This document shows positions 36,541 through 44,844 of a DNA stretch of 64,000 nt, piece by piece (position 1 is the first letter of the stretch; each line of letters opens with the position of its first letter). The notes under the pieces were generated by a model. The model saw only the letters and a program-made list of their open reading frames with translations. It had not been told where the DNA came from and ran no database searches. Source of the DNA: Flavobacterium humidisoli (GTDB lineage Bacteria; Bacteroidota; Bacteroidia; Flavobacteriales; Flavobacteriaceae); the NCBI RefSeq assembly GCF_023272795.1, contig NZ_CP096829.1:806001-870000 (forward strand), given 5' to 3'. Position numbers and translations under genes: made by a program.

Positions 36541-37122
36541 ATGAAAATAGGTCTTTATTTCGGGACATATAACCCAATTCATGTCGGGCATCTGATTATT
36601 GCCAATCATATGGCAGAATTTGCCGATTTAGATCAGATTTGGATGGTCGTTACACCTCATAATCCGTTGAAGAAGAAATCAACGCTTTTAGACGATCATC
36701 AGAGATTGGAAATGGTTTTTTTGGCAACAGAAGATTATCCGAAAATAAAACCATCAGACATCGAATTTAAATTACCTCAGCCGAGTTATACTGTAATCAC
36801 ACTGGCTCATTTACAGGAAAAATATCCAACCCATGAATTTTCATTGATTATGGGAGAAGACAATCTGAAAACGCTTCATAAATGGAAAAACTATGAAGTG
36901 ATTCTGGAAAATCATGATATTTATGTATACCCGAGAATTTCTGATGAACCGGAAAACGTTGAATTAAAATCGCATCCCAAAATTCATGTGATTGATGCAC
37001 CCATTGTAGAGATTTCTTCGACTTTTATTCGAAACAGCATTAAAGAAGGGAAAAATATTCAGCCGTTATTACCACCGAAAGTTTGGGAATATATTGATCA
37101 TAATAATTTTTATAAGAAATAA
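36541..37122 (+). CDS. nadD: Nicotinate-nucleotide adenylyltransferase
   Basis: A 193-residue NadD that joins ATP and nicotinate mononucleotide in NAD synthesis. The nucleotidyltransferase motifs are GTYNPIHVGHL (residues 8-18) and ISSTFIRNSI (about 156-165). The gene runs towards the minus-strand NAD island and its end is 277 bases from the end of the NAMPT gene. NadD enzymes normally prefer nicotinate over nicotinamide mononucleotide, so it is not automatically the partner of NAMPT. Confidence 0.95.
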   Translation: MKIGLYFGTYNPIHVGHLIIANHMAEFADLDQIWMVVTPHNPLKKKSTLLDDHQRLEMVFLATEDYPKIKPSDIEFKLPQPSYTVITLAHLQEKYPTHEFSLIMGEDNLKTLHKWKNYEVILENHDIYVYPRISDEPENVELKSHPKIHVIDAPIVEISSTFIRNSIKEGKNIQPLLPPKVWEYIDHNNFYKK

Positions 37123-37135
37123 ACAACTTGAATTG

Positions 37136-37162
37136 CCTCTAGTTTCAACTGGAGGTTTTTTA
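37136..37162 (+). terminator. Intrinsic terminator after nadD
   Basis: CCTCTAGTT pairs with AACTGGAGG (one mismatch), followed by TTTTTT. Confidence 0.8.
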
Positions 37163-37189
37163 TTTTCAAAAAATCATTCCATAGCAATG

Positions 37190-37350
37190 TATCATCGGTA
37201 GAATTAAATTTGAATTATGAATGATACGTTCCGTAGGAACGTTTGATAAATGAGGTTTACCATTTCCATAAAAACAAGTGTCCCTACAGGACACGACGCA
37301 AAAACGATACTATTTTTTTTCTACCGATGAGATATTCCTACGGAATATGA
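37190..37350. repeat. Cluster of TTCCTACGGAA-family dispersed repeats
   Basis: Three small palindromes lie in this gap: ACGTTCCGTAGGAACGT near 37226-37242, GTGTCCCTACAGGACAC near 37278-37294, and ATATTCCTACGGAATAT near 37332-37348. CATCGGTAG at about 37193-37201 is inverted relative to CTACCGATG at 37321-37329. Related copies are found at 41743-41815 and 58428-58525. Confidence 0.85.
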
Positions 37351-37360
37351 TTAAGCATAA

Positions 37361-37391
37361 AAAAAGCCTGAATTTAAAATTCAGGCTTTTT
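37361..37391 (-). terminator. Intrinsic terminator of the NAD island
   Basis: AAAAAGCCTGAATTT faces AAATTCAGGCTTTTT, with a T-run on the minus strand just beyond the NAMPT stop codon. Confidence 0.9.
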
Positions 37392-37398
37392 GCTATAA

Positions 37399-38868
37399 TT
37401 AAGCTTCGATGCTTACTTCACTTTTTACTCTAGTTCTTATTTCACTTAGCGATTGATCAACCAAAAGTTTTCCGTCTCTGAAAACCTCCTTCAATTCGCC
37501 TTGTTTTTCTTCTTCCCAAGAAACATTATCTGTTAAATGATACTTACCATCAATCAAATCGATTTTCATTAATCCTTTAGCCGACTTTTTCGTTCCGTCA
37601 TCTGTAATTGGATCTTTGAAGATGGCTCTTCCTTCTCCGTTTACTTCTCCGTAAGTTGCTTTCATCGCAAAACCGAAAGTATCTCTGGTGTTATATTGAT
37701 AAGTGAAAGAACCAATTCCAAGAACAACATTAGTAGAAGCAAATCCTTTTTCTTTTAATCTTTCGCAAATTTGAGTCGCTCTTGCAACGGTAATACTATC
37801 TCCGTAAATAGCTCCGATTTGCGGAACCAATTCTTTAAATCCTTTAACATTTGTAGTTCCTCCAAAAACATCCCAAAGCAATTCGATAACGCCTTTTTTC
37901 TCTTGTTCTGTTTTTCCGTTTGGATTTCCGCAGATAATATCAACCGGATCACCACTGTCAGGACGAATTACAACTTTTCCTTCTCTTGATACGATCTCTT
38001 CTTTTAATCTTGGAAGATAATCGGTTAAAACTTTCCATAAATCCCAAGTGTCAGAAACGATAGAAACAATTCCTTTTGGATATACTTCTGTAATTAATCT
38101 TTTGAAAGTCTCGTACTCCCCTTCTGTTGTTCCCATACACATAACAGAATGTTCTGTTGCTGCTACTGAACCTGCAACCAATTCCTGATCTGAATTAGCA
38201 TTGTAATATTCTTCTAAGAAATCGATCGCCGGAATTGTATCAGATCCTGTAAAACTTAATAAATGTCCAGCTGCAGAAGTCAAAGCAGCTTCAATTCCGC
38301 CCATTCCTCTCATAGAGAAATCATGTGCTTGCCAATCTACAAATTCTGGAACAGAAGAAGTTTCTGCAGCATATTTGTCTAATACTTTTCTGTATTCTTT
38401 TGCGATGGTTGCTGAGTTACAAGGCAGCCAAATTACTGCAGAAAGTAACGTTTCGAAATAATTCGTCAACCAGAAAAATTCTGGAATCGTATTATACATT
38501 GTAAACATTGGAACTCTCAACGGAACGCTTGCACCTTCTGGCAAAGCTTTGAATACCATCGGAATATATCCTAAATCGTGTAAATCTTCTATATGTTTAG
38601 TTCCAACTAGATTTTCACCTAAATAATTGTTGATTCTGCGAGAATATTTTTTAATTACTTCTTCTTTTGGCTTTTTGAAGAATTCCTCTTCGAAGTCATG
38701 AATGATATATTTTTTAATGAAATACTGCAATCCAAAAAAGATTACTTCATCAACTGTTTCAATTCTAGATTTTCTTGGTGTCCAGTTAGAATATACAATT
38801 GTAGTTCCGTCTGGGTATTGTCTTCTGTGGTCAACTTTGTAACCGTCAGTTAATAGTAGTGGGTTCAT
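37399..38868 (-). CDS. nadV: Nicotinamide phosphoribosyltransferase (NAMPT)
   Basis: A 489-residue NAMPT, the length of the eukaryotic and phage/bacterial NadV enzymes. It joins nicotinamide to PRPP, giving NMN. Key residues: Asp183 (AHDFSMRG, which selects the amide base), the phosphorylated His240 (ATEHSVM) and the PRPP/ribose site RPDSGDP from Arg302. The N-terminus LLLTDGYKVDHRRQYPDG is typical. It is last in the NrtR-headed island; the ADP-ribosylglycohydrolase stop is 11 bases upstream. With the PRPP-synthetase-like protein encoded near the head of the island it would make a nicotinamide salvage pair. An ADP-ribose-pyrophosphate substrate (NARP1 type) cannot be excluded. Confidence 0.95.
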   Translation of the reverse strand: MNPLLLTDGYKVDHRRQYPDGTTIVYSNWTPRKSRIETVDEVIFFGLQYFIKKYIIHDFEEEFFKKPKEEVIKKYSRRINNYLGENLVGTKHIEDLHDLGYIPMVFKALPEGASVPLRVPMFTMYNTIPEFFWLTNYFETLLSAVIWLPCNSATIAKEYRKVLDKYAAETSSVPEFVDWQAHDFSMRGMGGIEAALTSAAGHLLSFTGSDTIPAIDFLEEYYNANSDQELVAGSVAATEHSVMCMGTTEGEYETFKRLITEVYPKGIVSIVSDTWDLWKVLTDYLPRLKEEIVSREGKVVIRPDSGDPVDIICGNPNGKTEQEKKGVIELLWDVFGGTTNVKGFKELVPQIGAIYGDSITVARATQICERLKEKGFASTNVVLGIGSFTYQYNTRDTFGFAMKATYGEVNGEGRAIFKDPITDDGTKKSAKGLMKIDLIDGKYHLTDNVSWEEEKQGELKEVFRDGKLLVDQSLSEIRTRVKSEVSIEA

Positions 38869-38879
38869 ATATAAGTTAT

Positions 38880-39815
38880 TTATATTTTACTTGATAAGCG
38901 TTCTGCTAAATCTTTTATATCGTTTGTTCTTGCTAAATTCTCCATCCATTTTTGTGGAATTCTCTCGATTCCATAATAAATTCCTGCCAATCCTCCTGCA
39001 ATTGCAGCAGTTGTATCTGTATCTTGCCCTAAATTGACTGCTTTTAAGACAGCTTCTTCATAAGAATTCGAATTTAGAAAACACCAGATGCTTGCTTCTA
39101 AACTATGAAGCACATAACCCGAAGAATGAATTTCGTTTTCATTGTATTTTGAAATATCATTTTTCAAAATTCTATCAAATAATCCGATTTCAACAGGATT
39201 AAAACTTTTTTCTTCCAGAAATTCAGAAAGAATAAGTTGGGTATTTTTATAAGCTTCGAATTTATCTTTATCTTTTAAAATTTCCAAACAATAAATCATG
39301 TAAATAAAACAAGCAAATACAGATCTGAAATGCGCGTGTGTTATTGATGATACTTCTTTTACTTTTTGATAAATAACTTCAATATTATTTTCTTTCTGAA
39401 GATAAAAAACCAATGGCAAAATACGCATTAATGAACCATTTCCGTTATCACTTTCAGAAAATCCTCCGCATAAATCAGGCTGATGTCCTTTAGCAATATT
39501 TAGAATTGCATTTCTGGTTGCTATTCCAATATCAAAAACTTGTCCGTGCGGCGTCCACAATTCTGCGCTATACCATTTTACAAAATTCCTTGCAATATCA
39601 TTCAAGTCATAACCCGAACATAAACTTTCAGCTAAACAAAAAGCAAGTGAACTGTCGTCACTCCAAGTTCCAATTGGCTGATGATGTGTTCCAAAACCAA
39701 ACATTTCTGTAACTGGATTTTGTTTTAAATAAGCTCGAGATTGAAATTCAACCGGAACTCCCAAAGCATCACCAACAGCAAGGCCAAATAAACCAGATTC
39801 TATTGTATTTTTCAT
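38880..39815 (-). CDS. ADP-ribosylglycohydrolase (DraG family), first copy
   Basis: I start at 39815 (MKNTIESGLFGLAVGDALG); codons further upstream overlap the metallophosphatase gene. The 311-residue protein has the DraG fold. Metal-site motifs: GDALG (15-19), WSDDSS (51-56, a variant of TDDT with both Asp kept), GNGSLMR (125-131) and GQDTDTTAA (263-271). Such enzymes remove ADP-ribose from proteins, nucleic acids or small molecules. It lies between the metallophosphatase gene (2-base gap) and NAMPT, so it is probably translated from one message with them. Confidence 0.93.
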   Translation of the reverse strand: MKNTIESGLFGLAVGDALGVPVEFQSRAYLKQNPVTEMFGFGTHHQPIGTWSDDSSLAFCLAESLCSGYDLNDIARNFVKWYSAELWTPHGQVFDIGIATRNAILNIAKGHQPDLCGGFSESDNGNGSLMRILPLVFYLQKENNIEVIYQKVKEVSSITHAHFRSVFACFIYMIYCLEILKDKDKFEAYKNTQLILSEFLEEKSFNPVEIGLFDRILKNDISKYNENEIHSSGYVLHSLEASIWCFLNSNSYEEAVLKAVNLGQDTDTTAAIAGGLAGIYYGIERIPQKWMENLARTNDIKDLAERLSSKI

Positions 39816-39816
39816 T

Positions 39817-40548
39817 TTATTTATTTCTTCCTTTCTCGTTAGGATATAGTGTTTGCGCGACATCACTCTGCCAAAATTCTTTTGATTCTATATCGATACA
39901 GGAAAGTTTTCCATAAAAGCCCGCTCCAGTATCAATATTCCAAACATTACATCCCTGCATCGGAATTTCGACATTGTAATGAAGTGTCGGCGTATGTCCG
40001 ATATAGATTTCATTATAAAGCAATAATCTTTTTGGATATAAAAGTGAATCCTTTTTAATTCGTTTATCCATCGTCAAAGCCATTTCCCAAAGTGTTCTGT
40101 CCCAAGAAAAATTAGTTTGGTAATGTTCTTTTTCGGGTCCGTGCATAGATGAAAAACCGGCATGAATGAAAAGATTGTTGTTTTCATCAACTAAATAATC
40201 TCTCATCCCGCTAAAAAAATCCAGATGTTTTTGTTTTCTTGAAAGTTCCATATTCTGATAACTTTCTATCGTTGATTTTCCGCCATGCATAAACCAGATT
40301 TCGTTTACAAAATCATTCATAAGCCATTCATGGCACCAGACATCATGATTTCCTCTTATAAAAATACACTCTTGTTTTTGCGATAAATCAATGAGAAAAT
40401 CTACAACCTGTGTCGATTCGCTCCAGCCATCTACATAATCGCCAAGAAAAATTAATCTATCATTTTCAGACAAATCTATTTTTTCTACTAACTGAATCAA
40501 AGCTTTTAATCCGCCGTGAATATCTCCAAAAACTAGTGTTCTTTTCAT
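39817..40548 (-). CDS. Calcineurin-like metallophosphatase
   Basis: 243 residues of the PPP/ApaH-like phosphoesterase family. Motifs in order: FGDIHGG (7-13), FLGDYVDGW (33-41), FIRGNHDVW (58-66), and a C-terminal GHTPTLHYN plus NIDTGAGF. Relatives hydrolyse phosphoproteins, dinucleoside polyphosphates or other phosphoesters. In this setting an inferred role is removal of the phosphate from ADP-ribose 1''-phosphate-type products of KptA; nothing in the sequence proves this. The gene is 3 bases from the oxygenase gene and 1 base from the DraG gene. Confidence 0.9.
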   Translation of the reverse strand: MKRTLVFGDIHGGLKALIQLVEKIDLSENDRLIFLGDYVDGWSESTQVVDFLIDLSQKQECIFIRGNHDVWCHEWLMNDFVNEIWFMHGGKSTIESYQNMELSRKQKHLDFFSGMRDYLVDENNNLFIHAGFSSMHGPEKEHYQTNFSWDRTLWEMALTMDKRIKKDSLLYPKRLLLYNEIYIGHTPTLHYNVEIPMQGCNVWNIDTGAGFYGKLSCIDIESKEFWQSDVAQTLYPNEKGRNK

Positions 40549-40551
40549 TAA

Positions 40552-41112
40552 TTAAATACTGTCTTTACTTTTATACATAATATCACTTCTTAAAACATAT
40601 TTTATTCCCGAAATCAAAGATGCTCCTTCATGACGCTGTTTGTGTTCAAAAATAAGAGCTGATCCTGTTTTGGGTTCAATAATTTCACCAGAAGCAAATT
40701 TTGTCTCTCCGCCTTCATAGCCATCATTCAGATAAATAAGAAATGTATAATAGCTAGATTCAGATTCATTACGTTTATAACTTCCATCAATATGCATTTT
40801 AAAACGCTGACTTGGATTATACTTATAAAATCGGAACATCTCATTTAACCCTATCGCTCTAATATTTCCTACTTCTGATCTCACATATTGTTCCAGTTTC
40901 TGCCATAACAAAGAGGCGTATTCATCATCCTGATACATGATACGCTCGTTATTCCGTACCATTTTCATCATTTTTTGTGCGCCATCAACATTTACTTCAG
41001 CTTCTTCAAAGCCAATTTGTTCGCTTCTCTCTATTAACTCGTTACACTCCTCAACGGTAAGGAAATTATCGATTGTGTAAATTTCCTTTTCTTCATTAAT
41101 AATATTCAGCAT
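40552..41112 (-). CDS. 2-oxoglutarate/Fe(II)-dependent oxygenase
   Basis: 186 residues, prolyl-4-hydroxylase-like fold. The iron-binding HxD is HIDGSY (near 103-108), with the distal His in KQRHEGASLISGIKYVLRSD, whose basic residue should bind 2-oxoglutarate. YTFLIYLNDGYEGGET is the typical strand segment. Substrate unknown. It is an unexpected member of a NAD/ADP-ribose gene set; such oxygenases can hydroxylate protein side chains or nucleic acid. It is tightly spaced with the metallophosphatase gene. Confidence 0.9.
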   Translation of the reverse strand: MLNIINEEKEIYTIDNFLTVEECNELIERSEQIGFEEAEVNVDGAQKMMKMVRNNERIMYQDDEYASLLWQKLEQYVRSEVGNIRAIGLNEMFRFYKYNPSQRFKMHIDGSYKRNESESSYYTFLIYLNDGYEGGETKFASGEIIEPKTGSALIFEHKQRHEGASLISGIKYVLRSDIMYKSKDSI

Positions 41113-41178
41113 GATTATGTATTTAGGGATTACTAAAATTGTTTCTTGAAAAGTCTTATCTCTAAAGCAATCTTTTTA

Positions 41179-41727
41179 TTATGATGCAAACTCAATATAC
41201 TTTGCCGGAACCTCATCAGTCAACCAGACATTGTTTTCGGATAAATAAAATTTAAATCCGTCTCTATGCATCGCACCGCTTCTAACGGTTAAAATTTGTG
41301 GTACGCCTCTTCGGCTTCCGACTTTTGTTGCTGTTTCTTTGTCTTTGCTTAAATGCACGTGTTGACGGCTCATTTTTTTCAAACCTTCTTTTCGAATGTT
41401 CTCCATGAATTTACCAACGGTTCCGTGATACAAATATTCCAAAGGTTCTGTTTCTGCTAGATTTAACTCAACCGAAATGGAATGCCCCTGACTTGCACGG
41501 ATTTTGGTTTTATCTTCATTGTAAGCGAAACGCTTTTTATCGTTATTTTCTACAACGTAATCTAGAAGTTCTGCATCAAGACGTTGTCCTTTTTTATTAC
41601 ATTTTACAATTAATTCTTCCACATCTGCCCAACCGTTTTCATCTAATTTTAATCCGATTTTTTCTGGCGAATGTCTAAGCACCAGACTTAAAAACTTGCT
41701 GACGCTTTTTGTTATATTTTCATTCAT
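41179..41727 (-). CDS. kptA: RNA 2'-phosphotransferase, KptA/Tpt1
   Basis: Start taken at 41727 (MNENITKSVSKFLSLVLRHS); 182 residues. Tpt1/KptA moves the internal 2'-phosphate of RNA to NAD, releasing nicotinamide and ADP-ribose 1'',2''-cyclic phosphate. Conserved features: LVLRHSPEKIGL with Arg18, NGWADVEELI, IRASQGHS (Arg77, His82), LYHGT (His101), HVHLSKD and GSRRGVP. All the basic residues of the family pattern are present, so activity is likely. It consumes NAD and yields nicotinamide, the substrate of NAMPT at the end of the island. Confidence 0.94.
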   Translation of the reverse strand: MNENITKSVSKFLSLVLRHSPEKIGLKLDENGWADVEELIVKCNKKGQRLDAELLDYVVENNDKKRFAYNEDKTKIRASQGHSISVELNLAETEPLEYLYHGTVGKFMENIRKEGLKKMSRQHVHLSKDKETATKVGSRRGVPQILTVRSGAMHRDGFKFYLSENNVWLTDEVPAKYIEFAS

Positions 41728-41742
41728 TTTTTTACCAATCAA

Positions 41743-41815
41743 ACGTTCCTACGGAACGTAAATTCAATTAATCAATATTTTTTCTACCAACGAGATGTTC
41801 CTAACGGAACAATTT
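41743..41815. repeat. TTCCTACGGAA-family repeats between NADAR and kptA genes
   Basis: A perfect palindrome ACGTTCCTACGGAACGT lies near 41743-41759, and a second copy, CTACCAACGAGATGTTCCTA then ACGGAACA, lies near 41784-41812. The first shares about 23 bases with the inverted copy near 37220-37245. Confidence 0.85.
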
Positions 41816-41832
41816 ATCGTTTGATAATTAAA

Positions 41833-42360
41833 TTACTTCAATTCATCTCTAACTTCCATCAAAGCAAACCCTAACAAATTCAGTCCTTTCCATTTTTCAG
41901 GATTCAACGCATCTTTGTGATCGCCCGCCATGCCGATTCCCCAGATTGGATCTACGGGACTTGCTTCTACAATAACTCGATCGTTCGTATTTATCAGGAA
42001 TTCTTTCAAATCTGGGTTTTGACTAAATTTATAATAGTTCCCTTGTTTTACGATTTCAAATCGATTTTCTAACCAAACTTTGTCATCATAATTTCTAACC
42101 TTTCTTCCTAGCTTTTTTGCTTCCGCTGGAGATTTACATGCTATAATTTTAGCTAAAATTTCCTGATCTTTAAATATTTCGGCTTTCTTTGCCATCATCC
42201 AATGTTCAGCAGTTTTGTACGTTACATTATCTACTTCAAAAGAACTCAACCACCATTGGCTAAAACAGGTTTTGGAGATACTTCCGTCTTGAGTTGGCTG
42301 ATGTCCCCAGAAAAATAAAAACTTACTTTCTGGAGCTATATTTTCTATATTGTATTTCAT
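41833..42360 (-). CDS. NADAR-family (YbiA-like) protein
   Basis: 175 residues of the NADAR domain. Signature segments: FFWGHQP, then FSQWWLSSFEVDNVTYKTAEHWMMAKKAEIF, KIIACKSPAEAKKLGRKVRN, and C-terminal ASPVDPIWGIGMA. Family members were predicted from genomic context to act on NAD/ADP-ribose derivatives; YbiA-type proteins hydrolyse N-glycosidic bonds of ribosyl compounds, and some NADAR proteins remove ADP-ribose from guanine in DNA. The gene is 6 bases downstream of the PurA-like gene and probably co-translated. Confidence 0.93.
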   Translation of the reverse strand: MKYNIENIAPESKFLFFWGHQPTQDGSISKTCFSQWWLSSFEVDNVTYKTAEHWMMAKKAEIFKDQEILAKIIACKSPAEAKKLGRKVRNYDDKVWLENRFEIVKQGNYYKFSQNPDLKEFLINTNDRVIVEASPVDPIWGIGMAGDHKDALNPEKWKGLNLLGFALMEVRDELK

Positions 42361-42366
42361 TTTTAT

Positions 42367-43452
42367 TTATTGATATAAAGAAGTTATGTTTTTGAAATCT
42401 TTCGAATCAGGTGAAAATGATCCGTAGATTTCCTTAAATTCTGTTGTGAGACTTTCAAACTCATAATCCTGCTCTTCTAACTGATCCATACAGGTTACAA
42501 CCAAATTTCGTTTTGCCATTGGGCTGTAAGCGGCATCGAGTTGTAGAGCGTAATTCAACAAATTATAATCCAGAGTTCCAAAACGTAAATGCTTTTGAAA
42601 TTCGTTGAAAACACAAGTTTCTTCTTCGTTATTTTTTAATTTTATTTCTCCTTCATTAGGCATCCAGCCCTGTCCGTGGCGCGTGGTATAACTTCTGGTT
42701 GTGTAATATATTTCTACATCTTCAATCCTTAGTTTATTACAAATTTCGATGGCATTTTTTGAAGTGGTATTCGCATACGTTACATTTGGAAAAACGCCAT
42801 GATCCATGTCGAGTAAAATTCCCTGACTACCTTCAAAAATTAGATTTTCATAATTGTTCAGGAAAGTATAATCAACAATATTCCATTTTAATTTATCGAT
42901 TGCTTCCAGATATTGATTGACTTCTTCATCAATTCCGCTTTCGTTTAAAAAGCCATAATAATAAGCGATTTGTTTTAGTTTTTCTAAAAGCATTTCACGA
43001 GGCGCAATCAAATCGATGGCAAATAATTTATATGGCCCTTCATTTCTTTTCATGGTTGAACCAATACCTTTTCCGCAGGTTCCATGGTCAATATTCCTAG
43101 CATTTCCTCTGTTGTGCCAAACATCAAAAGGAGTTGTGACTTTTGCTAAAGGATGAATGTACAAATCCAGATTAGCATTTTTTTCTTTTAATTCTTCTCT
43201 TTCATTATATAAAAAGAGCGGATGAATCGTACAATGTTCGCTGTAATAAGACGGAAGACCGCGAAGTGCTCCGCTTGCAAAGCTTGAATGCACGTGTTTT
43301 CTGTCACCGATCATAACCGTATGTGCGGCTTGTTGTCCACCAGAAAACCGAATAACTATAGATTCAGGATTTTGTTTTGCCAGAAAATCTGTTGTTATGC
43401 CTTTTCCTTCATCACCAAATCCTAAACCTATAACTATTTTCGCTGTTTTCAT
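42367..43452 (-). CDS. Divergent short adenylosuccinate synthetase-like protein
   Basis: 361 residues, against about 420-430 for the housekeeping bacterial PurA. The GTPase-type P-loop GFGDEGKG (11-18) keeps the catalytic Asp14, and His44 is kept. The IMP loop differs: SGGQQAAHT at 37-45 where PurA has GGxNAGHT. FEGSQGILLDMDHGVFPNVT and NTTS are conserved; the usual VGxGPFPTE segment reads RHGQGWMPNEG. So it should couple GTP (or another NTP) to ligation of an amino acid to a purine-like nucleotide, but perhaps not IMP. Phage PurZ has Ser instead of Asp14, so this is not simply PurZ. Most likely a specialised paralogue tied to the island. Confidence 0.88.
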   Translation of the reverse strand: MKTAKIVIGLGFGDEGKGITTDFLAKQNPESIVIRFSGGQQAAHTVMIGDRKHVHSSFASGALRGLPSYYSEHCTIHPLFLYNEREELKEKNANLDLYIHPLAKVTTPFDVWHNRGNARNIDHGTCGKGIGSTMKRNEGPYKLFAIDLIAPREMLLEKLKQIAYYYGFLNESGIDEEVNQYLEAIDKLKWNIVDYTFLNNYENLIFEGSQGILLDMDHGVFPNVTYANTTSKNAIEICNKLRIEDVEIYYTTRSYTTRHGQGWMPNEGEIKLKNNEEETCVFNEFQKHLRFGTLDYNLLNYALQLDAAYSPMAKRNLVVTCMDQLEEQDYEFESLTTEFKEIYGSFSPDSKDFKNITSLYQ

Positions 43453-43471
43453 TTTTATTTATTTTTTTAAT

Positions 43472-43610
43472 CTCGCAAAGACGCTAAATCGCAAAGTCTT
43501 TTTTATGCTTGTATTTTAACAATCTTTGCGACTTCGCGTCTTTGCGAGCAAATTTCCTTTCGCTAAAAAAACTTTATTTGTTAATCTCGCAAAGACGCAG
43601 AGACGCAAAG
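43472..43610. repeat. CGCAAAG fold-back, three arms
   Basis: The arm at 43472-43496 (CTCGCAAAGACGC...) pairs with 43524-43548 at 23 of 25 bases. A third copy in the same orientation as the first lies at 43586-43610, ending at the stop of the vWA gene. It separates the vWA gene from the PurA-like gene within the island. Confidence 0.93.
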
Positions 43611-43613
43611 TTT

Positions 43614-44483
43614 TTAAAGCATTTCGATATTATCTAAACCTCTATCATTTGAATCAGAAACGGGTATGGTTCCTAAACCAGAACTTTTGTGTTTATCACA
43701 GATAATCTTTTTAATTACGTTTGGAATTTCTCTATGATCTTCGATAGACAAACAATTTTGCCCTAACAATTCTTTCCATTCTACATCGGCATTAATCGCC
43801 TGACCTGAATGCAAAACACTAATGTGATATACATCGTATTTTTTTTGTGCTTCTGCTAATAATTCAAGATGCGTATAAGTCTGTTGTCCCTGCCCCATAA
43901 TTTCTTTGATCGCAGAAGCTGGAAGTGTTTTCAAACCTGGCTCATCACCAACAGTAAACAGCAATCCTTTTTGTCCTCTTTTTTCGAAAGCATCGGTTTT
44001 GGTGTGAAATGCTGCGAAATACCAAGCCAAAAGGTAACTTTCTCCAGCGTTTCCTCCGCCGCCGCCTTCAATATAAGTTCTCGTTAACCACATGTCCAAT
44101 TCTTCATCGCCAGATTCAAACTGTCCAACCTGAAGCGGATATCTGTCGCATTCGTGATCTCCGATTCCTAAGAATAAAAGTGCCGGATCTGGAACACCAC
44201 CCTGAATGATACCGCCCATCAATTTTGGAAGCCCTTCTTTGATTAATTCATGCGGGATATGTCCCATACTTCCAGTAACATCCAATCCTAAGATAATCGG
44301 AACTGTATTTGGATGCACATCAGAATCTCTTGCTTCTCTAAAAATCACTCCGTTTGGGTTCATAGATTCATGAGCCATTCGTAATGCATTCTGTGTAAAT
44401 ATCTCTGCAGCAGATTTGCTAGCATAACCTACTTTTTTTGCTCTACTCTCGCGAGCACCGAAATCATATCTTGTACCTCCCAT
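43614..44483 (-). CDS. vWA-domain protein of the NAD island
   Basis: 289 residues, apparently cytoplasmic. After a basic N-terminus (GGTRYDFGARESRAKK) the vWA domain begins near 60; the MIDAS is DVTGSMG from Asp68. A TYIEGGGGGNAGES segment and FTVGDEPG fit the later metal-site loops. I know no named function. The gene is 2 bases downstream of a small helical-protein gene and both are enclosed by fold-backs, so the two may form a unit. vWA proteins usually present or recognise a partner; here the partner could be the small helical protein or an island enzyme. Confidence 0.85.
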   Translation of the reverse strand: MGGTRYDFGARESRAKKVGYASKSAAEIFTQNALRMAHESMNPNGVIFREARDSDVHPNTVPIILGLDVTGSMGHIPHELIKEGLPKLMGGIIQGGVPDPALLFLGIGDHECDRYPLQVGQFESGDEELDMWLTRTYIEGGGGGNAGESYLLAWYFAAFHTKTDAFEKRGQKGLLFTVGDEPGLKTLPASAIKEIMGQGQQTYTHLELLAEAQKKYDVYHISVLHSGQAINADVEWKELLGQNCLSIEDHREIPNVIKKIICDKHKSSGLGTIPVSDSNDRGLDNIEML

Positions 44484-44485
44484 GA

Positions 44486-44821
44486 CTAATACTTTTTACC
44501 AAATAAATATTCAAATCTCTTTTTTGTAACCTCAAACTGGATGTTTAAATTTCTAATGGTCAGCGAAATTTCCATGTCTTTCTGAACAAAGGCTTCTGGC
44601 TGAAAATCGGCAAAAGTCAAACTGTTTTTATCCAGTGGACTAATATCAATCAGCCCTTCTTGTTCTCTTTCGAGTCTCTTAATTTTTAATTCAATATCTT
44701 CAACTCTTCTTCTATATATTAATTCTGAATCCTCACCAATTACTTTGGCTCTGTCTTCTCTTATCTGATCATTGTTTCTTTTTAAAGATTCAATAAATCT
44801 TGGTTTTAAATCGTCGCTCAT
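44486..44821 (-). CDS. Small helical protein beside the vWA gene
   Basis: 111 residues, mostly helical and charged. A coiled-coil-like segment (RRRVEDIELKIKRLEREQEG) covers about 37-57 and a second helix covers about 85-106. No known domain, signal or membrane segment. It is translated just ahead of the vWA gene with a 2-base gap. Likely a structural or adaptor partner of the vWA protein; this is inferred from position only. Confidence 0.75.
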   Translation of the reverse strand: MSDDLKPRFIESLKRNNDQIREDRAKVIGEDSELIYRRRVEDIELKIKRLEREQEGLIDISPLDKNSLTFADFQPEAFVQKDMEISLTIRNLNIQFEVTKKRFEYLFGKKY

Positions 44822-44844
44822 AATTTTTGTGGTTGTTTAAATTT

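Noticed and set aside
42367..43452. Phage PurZ (Z-genome) synthetase
   Set aside because: The catalytic Asp of GDEGKG is present, whereas PurZ typically has Ser there; no phage polymerase or related gene is near.
43472..43610. Three similar 25-base segments considered as a CRISPR-like array
   Set aside because: One copy is inverted, spacings are unequal, there are no cas genes, and the pattern fits the fold-back class.
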